64,000 bases of DNA from Crocodylus rhombifer (GCA_038503035.1 JAVSML010000962.1:171439-235438), one strand, 5' to 3'. Shown: positions 22,971-34,002, counted from the first letter of the stretch. Translations and numbers: made by a program. Notes: generated by a model not told the origin, from the letters alone.

Positions 22971-23266
22971 AAGAGGACCACAATGTCCCTATGTTCATGT
23001 CCTCAGGTTTATTTCTGCTAATCTTTTGGGTTTTTTTAATTAACAAAAATTTATGCATTTTAAATTTAGAAAAAAGGAAAATCTATAAAAATGGAAATCA
23101 CTAAATCTGAAAGTAAAGCTGGAAGGTCCCTTAAGTCTGGAGCAGTTTTGCATCCTACTTCAGATATAAGGTATTTGCATAAATATTTAAGCCAGAAAAC
23201 ATTCTAAAAACAAGAAATATGAGGTGTCTGGAAAATCAAATGAAAGAAGTATTGCAGCATTAACAC
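22971..23266. other. KL intron 2, no recognised feature
   Basis: AT-rich sequence downstream of the CR1 5' truncation. Nothing recognised. Confidence 0.5.
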
Positions 23267-23269
23267 TGT

Positions 23270-23488
23270 GATTTGCACTGAGTAGATAGTGGGTCATGAG
23301 ATGCTACTGTGCAGCCATTACTATGCATGTATTAGCACTGACAAACATCTTTTATGTGATGCTACTGTGCAGTAGCCTCATAATACTGCACAATAGTGTA
23401 TTAGCACTATCCATGCTGTGACACGTGGATGCTCAGTATTTTTCAGCTACTGCACAGTCGGCGTCTCATGTAGACATGCCCAGTTAGT
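23270..23488. repeat. Probable MITE with GATGCTACTGTGCAG repeats
   Basis: GATGCTACTGTGCAG occurs twice (23299 and 23358), and CTGCACA/CTACTGCACAG inverted forms are nearby. The right end, read inward, is CTGGGCATGTCTACATGAG, similar to the GGCCATGTC-type ends of the element at 57617. The left end is poorly matched, so the boundaries are approximate. Confidence 0.4.
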
Positions 23489-23766
23489 ACAAATCCATAA
23501 TATAGATACCCACCCATGTTGAATTGGTATTTTTTCATTTTAATTTTTGAGAAGGTCCTTTTGTTTTTGCATAATTTCTTTGGGCAAAATAGTAAGTTAG
23601 ATCCAAAACCCACTGAACTCAATTGAAAGCTTTACTGAATGGGCTTTGATCAAGTTAGTGATATTAATTTAACCTATTGTATTGGTCTGACATACAAATA
23701 CTACAGCAGTTTTTAATATGAAATGGTACCCATGTGAAGCCATTTTGATTTTTCTCCTTCTCTTAG

Positions 23767-24035
23767 CCATCCGGTATGATGGAGTTGATGTCTTTGGATA
23801 CACTGTTTGGTCTCTCATGGATGGCTTTGAATGGCACCGAGGATATAGCATTAGACGTGGATTATATTATGTTGATTTTGAAAGCCATGACAAGAAATTT
23901 ATGCCAAAGTCTTCAGCCTTGTTCTACCAAAAGCTAATAGAAAAAAATGGCTTCCCGCCTTTGCCTGAAAATCAACCAATAGCTGGGATGTTTCCATGCA
24001 ACTTTGCTTGGGGAATTGTTGACAACTACATTCAA
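23767..24035 (+). CDS. KL: KL exon 3 (end of KL1 and inter-domain linker)
   Basis: The acceptor TTAG at 23763-23766 is followed by a phase-completing codon that restores Ala after the exon 2 Lys. The exon reads [19 protein letters not shown], then [18 protein letters not shown], the last beta/alpha units of the KL1 glycosidase-like fold. After that come [19 protein letters not shown] and [15 protein letters not shown], the entry to the KL1-KL2 linker. The donor CAA|GTAAGT at 24036 is strong and leaves phase 0. In mammals, an alternative donor of this exon gives a secreted KL1-only form. Here the frame stays open past the donor to a stop at 24177-24179, and a second GTAAAT lies at 24087. Confidence 0.97.
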
Positions 24036-25820
24036 GTAAGTTTGATGAGAAAAGCCAACAGACCCTTGAACCAAATCACCTTGGAAGTAAATAATATTGC
24101 TGCATATTGCTCTCATTTTCACTTTGGTAATATTAGATGGATAACCATAATGGTTTGGGGAGTTGCCAGCTTATTATAGCTGCATCTTCTACATAATATA
24201 TTTCCAGCCTTCATTTTGTATAGTAAAATTCTGTTCCGAGATTGGGTCGAAAAGTAGAATTTTTAGTTTAGATTTTCCACAAAGACAAAAGTTTTCTTAA
24301 GGCTGAAGGATAGCTTTGCCACCCAAAAAGTAAACTACCCGTTTTTTTACTCTGGAAACATTGCATCCAGGTTATATGATACATTGATTTCCAAGAAAAT
24401 TCAACAATCATTGTCTTTCTAGATTTCAAATAAGTTGAGACTGGAAATGGAACTGGTGCCCTTGGGATCAATAACAGCTATACATTTACTATGTCAGTCA
24501 TCTGGAGACAGTTTAAAAATAAACAAACCCTTCTTCAAATTAATATTTTCATTTCAAAAGGACATACAAATATTTTGTGCTGTAAAGCTGAGGTAGTGTG
24601 ATTTGTAGATGCATCACAGTGGAAAAACACTTTTGACAGCATTCCTACAGTATTAGTGGAAATGCATGCTTTAGTAATTTACAAGGGACAATTCTCCAGA
24701 AAAGCAATTTCCCTCTGACATGCCGTTTTTATTACCTACCTTTATAAGCACAGCACTGACCTCTCCTGAGAAAAAACAACTGATTTGCAGCAGCCCTGTA
24801 CAGTTCTACAGAGCCTCAGTTACTGGCCCAACATCGGGTTTAGGCTGACACCTGCTTTTGAAACAGAGGGTCAGTCAAGGAAATTTGTGCTTAAAGGTGT
24901 ATTTTATAAAGAAAAATAATTGGCACAGTCAGGCATACATTTTTGTACCATTTTTCCTATGAAAGTTAAGCTGTCGTGGTAAGGAGAAAGAAGGTTTTAT
25001 TGTGTGCAGTATTTTTAAACAGCACACTTTACAGCCCTTTTTGTGTTTGTAGTGTTTATTAAAAATGATTTAAAAATGTATGATGCTAAGAAGCCCCAAG
25101 TGCCTACCCCTCTCACTGGCTTCAGTGGGTAGAACATGTGCTTCACATATCTGGGGCCGGGGCCCAAAAGATTTTTGGGAAATTGATTTATTGTCTGAGT
25201 GATTAAGATAACTCAGAGATCAGACCAAAAATTACAATTCAGAAAACAATCTAATAGCTTAGCAGTGAATGAATGGCATTTCCTAGTTCAGTATAGTAGT
25301 AGAATGAAGGGCATTTCTTCATGAAAAAGCAATATTTTCTTTTGCTACTTGAAAGCATGCTAAGAATCAAAATAAGAGAATTTATTTCTTTTTTTCACCA
25401 TCCCAAATAATTTATTTATTTTTGTTATATGCTAAGCAATTGTTTCTTGTAGAAGGAAGGATTAAGGGAATTTTAATGGGCAAAAAGTTTCCAATACATC
25501 TTTATTTTAAAGAAATTTATTTTAAAATGTAAGTTATCCATAGAACCATAGGGTTTCTGTGTTATCCTTATAGATTTTCATTGGTTGTCCCTGAGTTATC
25601 CCTAGATTCTTTCTCAGAACATTTGTATGAATCAGAAAGGGTAGCAGAAGATATGGTCGGTGTGTTAGAAGGGAAATGTGCATTTATTTTGAGTCAATTC
25701 CCAGTTAAAAGCAATATTTCGCTTATGACTATTAGTGGGGAAAAATGTGTTTGATGGCTATGAATTTTCTGAGTAATTAGATCTAATCAATCAAATCTAA
25801 TGTTTCTCTTTTCTTCTTAG
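24036..25820 (+). other. KL intron 3
   Basis: An AT-rich 1.8-kb intron. The first 144 bases keep the exon 3 frame open. No transposon was recognised in it. It ends in CTTTTCTTCTTAG before exon 4. Confidence 0.7.
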
Positions 25821-26937
25821 GTAGACATAACTCCTTCCCAGTTCCTTGACCCTAACGTGTATTTGTGGGATGTTCACCAAACTAAGAAACTTATTAAAGT
25901 TGATGGGATTCTTGCCCCAAAACGCAAGCGTCATTGTGTTGACTTTGCTGCTATTAGACTACAGATCTCTCTGCTGCAGGAAATGCATGTAACGCATTTC
26001 CATTTTTCACTGAAATGGTCTTTGATTCTTCCTTTGGGTAACCTGTCTCTAATCAACCACACGCTTTTACATTATTATCAGTGCTTTGTTAGTGAACTTC
26101 TCCGAGTCAATATAACTCCTGTTGTTGCTTTGTGGCAGCCTATGGCAGAGAACCAAGGGCTTCCTCTCTCATTAGCAAAATATGGAGCCTGGGAGAACAC
26201 AGAGACTATCCAAGCCTTTGTTGAGTATGCCAGGCTCTGCTTTAAAAATCTTGGTCACCGTGTCAAATTTTGGATCACAATGAATGAACCCTACGTGAGG
26301 AACCTGACTTACACTGCAGGGCATAATCTGCTGAAAGCCCATGCTAAGGCCTGGCACCTATATGATAAAGAGTTCAGAAGATCTCAGAAAGGTAAAATAT
26401 CTATAGCTCTGCAAGCTGATTGGGCGGAGCCAGCCTGCCCATTTTCCAAAAATGATCAAGAAGTTGCTGATAGACTTTTGGAATTTGATATTGGATGGCT
26501 TGCCGAGCCCATCTTTGGGAATGGTGACTACCCCCGTGTGATGAGAGAATGGCTTCACCAAAGAAACAGTGTTGATTTATATAATTTCCATTTGCCTTAT
26601 TTCTCTGAAGAAGAAAAGAAATTAATCCAAGGCTCATATGATTTTTTTGCCTTAAGTCATTATACAACTATCCTCGTGGACTGGGAAAAAGAAGATCCGC
26701 TGAAATATGATCACTACCTTGAAGTTCAAATGATAAATGACATCACGTGGCTGAACTCCCCCAGCAGAACTGCTGTGGTGCCTTGGGGGTTGCGGAAATT
26801 GCTAAAGTGGATTAAATCTAAGTATGGTGATGTCCCAATTTATATTGTAGCCAATGGAATTGATGATGATCAGAATGTGGTTCATGATAAGCTGAGAATA
26901 TATTACATACAGAATTATATCAATGAAGTTTTAAAAG
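25821..26937 (+). CDS. KL: KL exon 4 (KL2 domain)
   Basis: The exon starts at GTAGACATAACTCC (V-D-I-T after the acceptor at 25819-25820) and encodes the receptor-binding-arm region ([18 protein letters not shown]) and most of the KL2 domain. Blocks include [81 protein letters not shown] and [19 protein letters not shown]. The glycosidase acid/base Glu is present (NEP, 26286-26288), but the nucleophile position reads Ala (ANG, 26850-26852). Likely N-glycosylation sites are NLS, NHT, NIT and NLT. It ends INEVLK plus one base before GTAAGG (phase 1). Compared with my recollection of human KL there are about five extra residues at [16 protein letters not shown]. Confidence 0.97.
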
Positions 26938-27114
26938 GTAAGGAATTCTTGGAATTTTCAGTGTATAATCCTTTCAGTACTGAAATACATTCTTATGAAA
27001 CTGTTTTTGTTTTTGTTTTAAAAAGGCACAGCACTTATCATGTTATGTGGACTTGACTTAAGTTATACTATAGTTATACGATACTATAGTTTATACTACA
27101 TACATTAGTCTTTG
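26938..27114 (+). other. KL intron 4, 5' part
   Basis: The exon 4 frame stays open past the donor to a stop at 27054-27056, giving 39 extra codons if the intron were retained. There is a short TATACTATAGTTATA cluster near 27063-27095. No other feature. Confidence 0.6.
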
Positions 27115-27396
27115 GGGGCATTTATACATGTGCTGCATGGAGGTGGGGGGTGCTTTAATTAGAGTGGCTCTGAAAGCTGCTCTAATTAAAGTGTCTGGAA
27201 CGTCACATGTATCAGCGTCCCCGCACTGAAAAGTGGCAGCTGGGGTGCTTTAAGCAAAATTTGTTGAATGAGCTTTAGTTAAAGTATCCCTGCTGCCATT
27301 TTTTCAGCACAGGAATGCTGGAATCTGCTGGAGCGTGGTAATGACACACTAATTACAGTGCATCAGAGTAGCCTTGATGCACGTGTATAGGTGCTC
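27115..27396. mobile_element. Foldback MITE, copy 2
   Basis: The left end is GGGGGCATTTATACATG. The right end, read inward, is TGAGCACCTATACACGTGC. The body aligns with copy 1 at 19706 (GTGCTTTAATTAGAG, GAGCTTTAGTTAAAGT, GCCATTTTTTCAGCACAGG). The internal hairpin is kept at about 27209-27319 with changes in both arms. Confidence 0.75.
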
Positions 27397-27845
27397 AGGT
27401 ATACAAACCCGTTGTTTAGTATTCGAAAGATCGATCTTTCATGTTCTGAATAAAGCAGACAAGTCATATATCCTTAAGCAGCTGCAGTTTTGCTGAAGTT
27501 TTGGTAGTTGCAAAATGTGTTAGCAAGATTGGTTTTCTTTCTCTTTGATTGTTCTTTCAGTATCTCCTCAGGACTTTTGCCTTTTGTCTTTTCTGTAGGA
27601 GTATCACAAGAGTTAGTCAACTATCCATCCCTCATTTCTATACCCTGTCTGAGTGACCTCATAAGCATACATCTGTTCAATAATCTTTTTCTTTATTCTT
27701 TTCCTGGCTGGTTCTACATTGCCTGGTTCCTGTTTTATTGGTTGAAAGATTAAAGGCAGGAAGGGATTGTTTTGATATAAGCACTATATCATAGTACATT
27801 CCATAGGATTTTCCTGAGTTAGCTACACCCCCCCACCCCACCCCC
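27397..27845. other. KL intron 4, no recognised feature
   Basis: AT-rich sequence with a short open frame that has no recognisable domain. A CCCCACCCC run (27826-27845) precedes the hairpin pair. Confidence 0.5.
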
Positions 27846-27847
27846 TC

Positions 27848-28037
27848 CAGTCCTCCTGCTCATTTCCAGGCTTGGGAGGCTGGAGATGAGCAGGAGGCTG
27901 GAGACAGCAGGGAAATGTCTCCAGCACATCTTCAGGGGCTTGTCTCCAGCCTTCTGCTTGTCTTCATCCCCCTGCTCATTCTCCTGCTCTGTCTCCAGTC
28001 CTCTGGGGCTGGAGAGGAGTAGGAGAATGAGAAGGAG
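27848..28037. repeat. Two adjacent GC-rich hairpins
   Basis: Arms 27848-27869 and 27880-27900 pair around a 10-base loop (CTCCTGCTCAT / ATGAGCAGGAG). Arms 27972-27998 and 28009-28037 pair in the same way (CATTCTCCTGCTC and its inverted form). The sequence between them repeats CTGGAGA/TCTCCAG motifs. It is a compact, strongly self-complementary block. Confidence 0.7.
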
Positions 28038-28039
28038 GC

Positions 28040-28650
28040 TGGAGATGATTCAGAGATTTCCCTGATCAGCTCCTGCTCTCCTTTCACTGCCACACCTGGC
28101 TTCAGCCTCCCGCGCTGCCTGCACCTTAGCAGCAGCGGCAGCAGTCAGGGCCACTCAGGGCCTCATGGCACAGCCCTGCCTGCATGATGGGGGGCCAGTG
28201 GGGCTCAGCCCAGGCCACCTGGCACCTGCACTGCAGCTGCTGTATCTCACGGTGCGGCCCAGCTTAGCAGGGTGCTGTGTGCTGTTTGGAAGCTTGGGGA
28301 TGCTGTGTCTGTCACCTGTGGCTTGGCGCTGCTCAACCTGAGCAGCTGGAGCTCTGAGAGAGTGTGTGGTGCCCCACCTAGCCAGGCTGCACCAGTGTGA
28401 TGTGGCAGCATGGGTGCCAGGCATTTGGGGCCAAGCCCCACTGCCCCCTGTGCAGGGTGGCTGTGTCATGAATCCCCGAGAAGCCCCCACTGCTGCTGCT
28501 ACTGTTGGTGAGTGGCAGAGGGCTGGAGCCAGGCAGGAGAGTGAGTGGGGAGGAGTGGGGGGAACAAAAGGGGGCTGGAGTTAGATGTGTTCCCCCCCAT
28601 GGTCCCCTTCCCCCATTCTCCAGCCTCCCCAACTTACCTTGCACAAAGCC
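28040..28650. other. GC-rich intron 4 block
   Basis: GC-rich, CAG/CTG-rich sequence (GCAGCAGCGGCAGCAG near 28130-28145). Open frames occur on both strands with no recognisable domain. It may be the body of an unidentified repeat. Confidence 0.35.
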
Positions 28651-28652
28651 GG

Positions 28653-29695
28653 GTCATAGATGCTAGGGTCAGAAGGGACCTCAACAGATCATCAAGTCTG
28701 ACCCCCTGCCTAGGCAGGAAAAAGTGCTGGGGTCAGATGACCCCAGCCAGATGCATATCCAGCCTTCTCTTCAAGACTCCCAAGGTAGGGGAGAGCACCA
28801 CCTCCCTTGGAAGCCCATTCCAAATTTTGGCCACCCTTACTGTGAAGAAGTTTTTCCTGTTGTCTGGTCTCTGTCAGTTTGTGACCATTGTTCCTTGTTA
28901 CCCCAGGAGGTGCCCTGGTGAACAGAGCATCTCTAATCCCTTGCTGCATCCCCCTAATGAATTTGTAGGTGGCCACAAGATCATCTCTCAGCCTTCTCTT
29001 GCGGAGGCTGAAGAGGTCCAGGTCCCTCAGTCTCTCCTCACAGGGCTTGTTCTATAAGCCCCTAACCATATGAGTGGCCCTCCTCTGGACCCTCTCGAGT
29101 CTATCAACATCCTTCTTGAAGTATAGCGCCCAAAACTGGATGCAGTACTCCAACTCCAGTCTGGCCAATGCTGCACAGAGGGGAAGTATCACCTCCTTGG
29201 TTCTGTTTGTCATGCGTCTGCTGATGCATGATAAAGCGCAGTAAGCTTTGCTGATGATTTTGTCACACTGACAACTCATGCTTATCTTGGAGTCTACTAT
29301 GACTCTGAGAACGCTTTCTGCTTCTGTGCTGCTGAAAGGGTCACTTCCCAGCCAGAAGGTGTGCTGGATATTTTATGCACCCTAGGTGCAGCACTCTGCG
29401 CTTGTCCTTGTTGTGCTGCATCCTATTGTCTGCTGCCCACTTTTCTAAACCGTCCAGTTCTGCCTGCAATCGTTCTCTACCCTCCAGAGTGTGCACTTTA
29501 GCCCACAATTTAGTATCGTCTGCAAACTTGGACAGAGTACACTTCACACCCACATCCAAGTCACTGATGAAGATATTGAAGAGTACAGGTCCAAGGACCA
29601 AACTCTGCGGAACCCCATTATCTACATCCTTCCAGGTCCGACCCATCTGCTAGCACACTCTGGGTGCAACTGCTAAGCCAATTTGCCACCCACTA
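28653..29695 (-). mobile_element. CR1 LINE, antisense in KL intron 4, 5' truncated
   Basis: The 3' end begins at 28653 (GTCATAGATGCTAGGGTC). The RT C-terminal region is at 28710-28976, the preceding block (LERVQRRATH, LEYCIQFWA) at 29052-29279, and the catalytic segment (SLVLGPVLFNIFIS, FADDTKLWA) at 29341-29646. The remaining 5' RT and the whole endonuclease are missing. FADD is intact in this fragment, but the frames are broken between pieces. Confidence 0.88.
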
Positions 29696-29699
29696 GGTC

Positions 29700-30022
29700 C
29701 CTGCAGCTTGCATCGCTGCCTGCCCTGCATGGACAGGCAGTGTGCTTCAGCACTGGGGCGAGGGCCAGCCATAGAGACACTCTGGCTGGCTACCAGAGCA
29801 TCTGTGGAGGACTGAGCCTCTAGTTGCCTGTGTGCCCTGCCCTGCTTTTTTCCTCTGGGATATTTTTTGACCCCTGGATACCCAGGGGCCTAATTTTGCC
29901 CCCATGCTGAAAATTTGCAGCATGAGGAATGTTTTTTTTGTTCCTGAACATGCCTCTTGAAGCATCTTGAAGGGAGTTGAGACACTGCAAGAGGCACACA
30001 CACGCTTGTCTGAACACACCCA
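29700..30022 (-). mobile_element. MITE related to the element at 57617
   Basis: The internal phrase TTTTTGACCCCTGGATA-CCAGG at about 29864 is shared with about 57714. The right end, read inward, (GTGTTCAGACAAGC) resembles ATGTCCAGACGAGC at the left end of the 57617 copy. The other terminus abuts the CR1 and is not clear. Confidence 0.45.
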
Positions 30023-30079
30023 TAGAGTTTTGCAAAAATGAACTGATTGATCTGTGTAAGAGCCCAGTAGGAGGAGATG

Positions 30080-30140
30080 TAATATTACTACCTCATTTTA
30101 CAGATGGAGAGGCTGGGACAGAAGGTCAAAGTGTATTTTT
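30080..30140 (-). mobile_element. MIR/CORE-SINE-like remnant
   Basis: CTCATTTTACAGATGGAGAGG-TGGGACAGAAGGTCAAAGT resembles the widely shared 'cattttacagatgaggaaactgaggc' segment of MIR-type SINEs, in reverse orientation. It is short and diverged. Confidence 0.45.
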
Positions 30141-30237
30141 CAAGTCTGAGAGAGAGTTATTTTCAGATACAAGAGGAGAATTCAGGGTTTACTGTCTGTT
30201 CTTGAACAACTGGATATTGCTTTTTAAATTTATACAG

Positions 30238-30866
30238 TGAAATCTCCAAAGTTTGCAGATGATACTAAATTAACCCAGGTAGTCAAATCCCAACATGAGA
30301 GGAGCTGCAGAAAGATTTCATCAGGCTGAGTAGGCCAAAATATGACAAATGATCTTCAGTGTTGGTGAGTGCAAAGGAACGTACATGTGGAGTGCAAGGG
30401 AACGTACCCACAATGATGCATGCGTAGTACTGGGTTCTGAACTAGCTGTTATGACTTGGAAACGAGACCTTGGAGTCATTGTAGCTTAATCAAATGTCAT
30501 CTCAGTGTGCAGCAGCAACCATAAAATGCCAGTGAAATGTTGGGCATTAAGAAGGAAAAAGAAAACAAAATAGAAAATATCGTCATGCCACACTACATAA
30601 ATCCATGGTGTGCCCACACCTTGAATGCTGTGTATTTCTGGTTTTCACATCTTAAAAAGGATGTAGTAGAAATATAAAAGGCTCAGAGAAAGCAAGCAAA
30701 ATGATCAACGTTACAGTTGCCATACAAGGAGACTGAAAAGGTTAAGACTGTTGTTTGGAAGGGAGAAGGCTAAGGAAGGATATAATAGATGTCTGCAAAA
30801 TCATGAAGGGATAGAGAACTAGGGTACAACTACTGAAATTAGTAGGAGGCAGGTTTAAAGCTAGCT
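30238..30866 (+). mobile_element. Older CR1/L3-type LINE, 5' segment of a split copy
   Basis: It starts with AAGTTTGCAGATGATACTAAATTA (the FADDTK box) and continues through the late RT. It matches the copy at 60003-60640 closely enough to share long phrases (GGGTTCTGAACTAGCTGTTATGACT, GAGACCTTGGAGTCATTGTA). The match breaks at about 30866, where a younger CR1 is inserted, and resumes at about 31322. Confidence 0.8.
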
Positions 30867-31321
30867 TTTGAGAGGATCAAGAAGAGGACCACCTGCATGA
30901 TCTGGGGACAGCAGGGCAGACTCTACAATAAGAGACTGCGGGACCTGAACCTGTTCAGCCTTCACAAGAGAAGGCTGAGGGGGGACCTGGTGACAGTCTA
31001 TAAACTCACTAGGGGGGACCAGAAGGGTTTGGGAGAGACCTTGTTTCCCCTAGTGGCCCCTGGCATAACAAGGAATAATGGTCGCAAATTGTTGGAGAGT
31101 AGGTTTAGATTAGACATCCGTAAGAACTACTTCACAGTCAGGGCGGCTAGGATCTGGAACCAACTTCCAAGGGAAGTGGTGCTGGCTCCTACCCTGGGGG
31201 TCTTTAAGAGGAGGCTTGATGCCTACCTGGCTTGAGTCATTTGAGCCCAGTTTTTCTCCTGCCCAAGCAGGGGGTCGGATTTACAAGATCCCTTCCGACC
31301 TGACTTCTGTGATTCTATGAT
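30867..31321 (+). mobile_element. Young CR1 3' end nested in an older CR1
   Basis: A 112-codon frame at 30897-31235 encodes the RT C-terminus (RLRDLNLFSLHKRRLRGDLV, then a RKNYFTVRAARIWNQLP block). The 3' UTR follows with the CTGTGATTCTATGATT tail. Only the last 450 bp are present, as is typical of 5'-truncated CR1 insertion. Confidence 0.9.
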
Positions 31322-31625
31322 TTATGCAGTGGAACTCACAAGAGATTATAGAAGTAGATAGTGTAGCCAGGTTTGAAAAGGACTACAAATTCATGGCTGA
31401 TTCAATCTATTAAGAGCTCTTAAACAGAACAGTCAGAGATGTTTCCTCTGGCATCTCTAAACCAATGATGGTGTATGCCAGGGAGTGAAAAACCAGAAGA
31501 TAGATCCTGTTAGATCTAATTCAATGCTCTCCCTCTAAAGCATCCACTTCTGCCACTGTCAGACACAGGACATTAGGCTAGATGGATCACTGGTCTGACT
31601 CAGTATAGAACTTTCTTATTCTTAT
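31322..31625 (+). mobile_element. Older CR1/L3-type LINE, 3' segment of the split copy
   Basis: It continues the element interrupted at 30866. Phrases AGCCAGGTTTGAAAAGGAC, CTATTAAGAGCT and TTTCC-CTGGCATCTCTAAACC match 60759-60870. It ends in a GACTCAGTATAGAACTTTCTTATTCTTATGG-like terminus. Confidence 0.75.
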
Positions 31626-31782
31626 GGCTTCTTTCTCCCATCACTTAGCTTCCAAGTTTGAAGAGCCTCCCTGATGTAACTGCCCACCATCTCTCCACAT
31701 AGTCCCAGCCTGTAGTTACTGGTCTGGCAGCCTAGTACCCATCCAGTACCTCCCATCCTGGTTTCCAGCACTCCCTTTAATC

Positions 31783-32806
31783 CAGGGGTGGGCAAAATAG
31801 AGCCTGTGAGCCAGATGTGACCTGCAAGGCCATTCTATCTGGCCCATGGGGCCCCTAAAATTTTTAGAAAATATTTATATGCTCCTGGCTGCCTGTCAAA
31901 GATGACAGGCAGCCAGGAGCGGTAGGACCCATGGGGAGCCTCAGCAGGAACGCAGCAACCCAGCCAGGGCCATCCTGGGGGGTGGGGTGCATGAATCGGG
32001 GTAAGTGCCCTGAGTCCTGCAGTTAGGGGGCCCCGCGGAGCTAGGCAGAGTGGTGCAGCAATTCCACACTGCCACCAGCTCCACATCCGGCTGCTCAGCA
32101 CCCCTCCCCACCACTGAATCCACTGCTGGCTTCCTTGCAACCTCCTAGGCTCATGCATCTGGGGGCATGGCCCCATATAGGCTGATTTGCCCCAGGCCCT
32201 GCTTGGGTTGTCGCTGAGCCCAGCCCCGCCCCACCCCCAGCAATTTCCCTGCCTTCCTGCCCCCGCACAGCTCCAGTACCACGTGGCTCCTGGCTGCATC
32301 ACCCAACTAGGGAGCACGGAGCCCGCATCGGCACCAGGATGTGTATGTGTCGCATCACTACAAGGGGGGGTGTGTGTGTGTGTCCTTAGGGTAAGTCCCA
32401 CATGCACAGCCCACCATGCACATGCACTCACCCCCCCCTTACACTGCCATACACACAGACCCACAATATACAAGAATAAGACTTCATTTTAAGCTATTAT
32501 ATACAATCACCTCTATGTACACTACACAAACACATGTAAACCAGGACAAAAATATTTTTTGAAATCAAATTAATGAATGTTGTAGATGTTTGCTTTTTAA
32601 AATGTAACTTGGTATTTCTTCTGGTTTCAAGATGGCAAAATCCCTAGTTGAAATGAGTACTTCTGTGGGCAAGGGGAGGGACTTCTGGTGGCAAAGTTCA
32701 GGGGTTAGGTGGCAGATCTTCCAGTACTAAGATGACGACCAGGGGGTGGGGCACATGTGGCCCTCAACACCTTTCCAAAAGTGGGTAAGTGGCCCTCTGC
32801 CCATAG
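31783..32806. mobile_element. hAT-like element, probable (CAGGGGTGGGCAAA end)
   Basis: It starts CAGGGGTGGGCAAAATAGAGCC, the same end as the copies at 17526 and 37639. A probable right end is near 32760-32806 (GTAAGTGGCCCTCTGCCCAT). The interior is GC-rich, with a short TG run at about 32369-32382 and a perfect hairpin at 31881-31920. No target duplication was seen, so the right boundary is uncertain. Confidence 0.5.
31881..31920. repeat. Perfect 18-bp hairpin
   Basis: GCTCCTGGCTGCCTGTCA and its exact inverted copy are separated by a 4-base loop (AAGA). The hairpin lies inside the hAT-like element. Confidence 0.9.
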
Positions 32807-34000
32807 TCTTTTTCAATAATTGATTTAATTATTGGTCTCTTTCTTCATATTCTTTCTCTCTGGCAGGTAACTGGAGATGGGGCCTCCTGAAAAGTTTATA
32901 CCTAGATTCTAGCGTTCTCATAGTTTATGGGATGTTGGTGTTTGAAGGCTTGTTTTGATTATAGGGACAAAATATAGCTGCAAAAAAGGAAAAAATAGGG
33001 TCACATTGAATCTCCTTCTTGTCCTCTGAAATAATTAAAATTTTTCTGTTTTTAGAATCTCAAAAATCCAGTGTCAGGTAGTATTTAGATGCAGTAGGGT
33101 AGGTTTGCCTACGCTGTAATTTCAGTGATGTCCATGGCTCTCCATACAGTTATACCACAGTGAATCCAGCCAAGTATACTTTCTTTTCTTTTCAGTTTTC
33201 CTTAGGACTGAAACTGTCTTAAATGCCAGTTCTGGACAATTAGTTTCGCATCTGTAAGGTTGCAAGCCCCAGCCGCCAACCCTGCTGCACTCTCTCCCTC
33301 ACCATGGGGGCCTCAATCTGTCCCCTCTCTCCCCACCACACATTGCCTATGCCTTCCCTGCCAGACTTACCTCCATTGCTGCCTGGCTGTATTGCTGGCC
33401 ATGGACATGTGTGCGCACATTCACATGGTGCCCCCTGTGTCCCACTCCTCGCAGGCCCAAGCAGCTCCTTGCAGGCTAAAATTGCATTTTTCTCTCTTAA
33501 AGGAGAAAATCCGCATTTTTATTCATTTATCCACAGCAAATAGAAAATCCAGATCCCTGGTAATGATACATACAACATGCACCCCCTTTTTTCAAAAGCC
33601 TGTATCCGCCTAAGAGTACATCTTACAAAATGACATGGGGATAGTGACTTGCTAGAGCTGCCTGGTCTGAGACAGCGCAGTCTAACTGATGGGTCTCCTG
33701 AAACACTTGAAGTGTTAAATTGCAGCCTGGGGGATTTGCTGGCGTGGCTGTTGGAGCTGCTGTACTGGTATGGCACCAGAAGCTAAGGAGTAAGTGCTGT
33801 TATCATGTGCTTGATGTCCCCTCCTGGCTCCCTTCCCTGATGGTAAATTTGAGACCTTCAGTTGCTGATGGTAGCAGGGAAAAAGTGGGGACAGGTGACA
33901 GAAGTAGTCATTCCTGGTTTAAGATGTAGGTACGGCCCTTGTTTAAGATACAAAACTCAGGATGTGGAGCCATGAACTGCCAGTATAGTTCTCTCACCAG
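32807..34000. other. KL intron 4, no recognised gene
   Basis: Mixed sequence with a moderately GC-rich patch (33245-33480). The short open frames have no domain. Nothing nameable. Confidence 0.45.
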
Positions 34001-34002
34001 TC

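Noticed and set aside
18953..26937. Beta-Klotho (KLB) as the identity of the + strand gene
   Set aside because: The blocks match alpha-Klotho far better ([26 protein letters not shown] tail) and the STARD13 neighbour fits KL.
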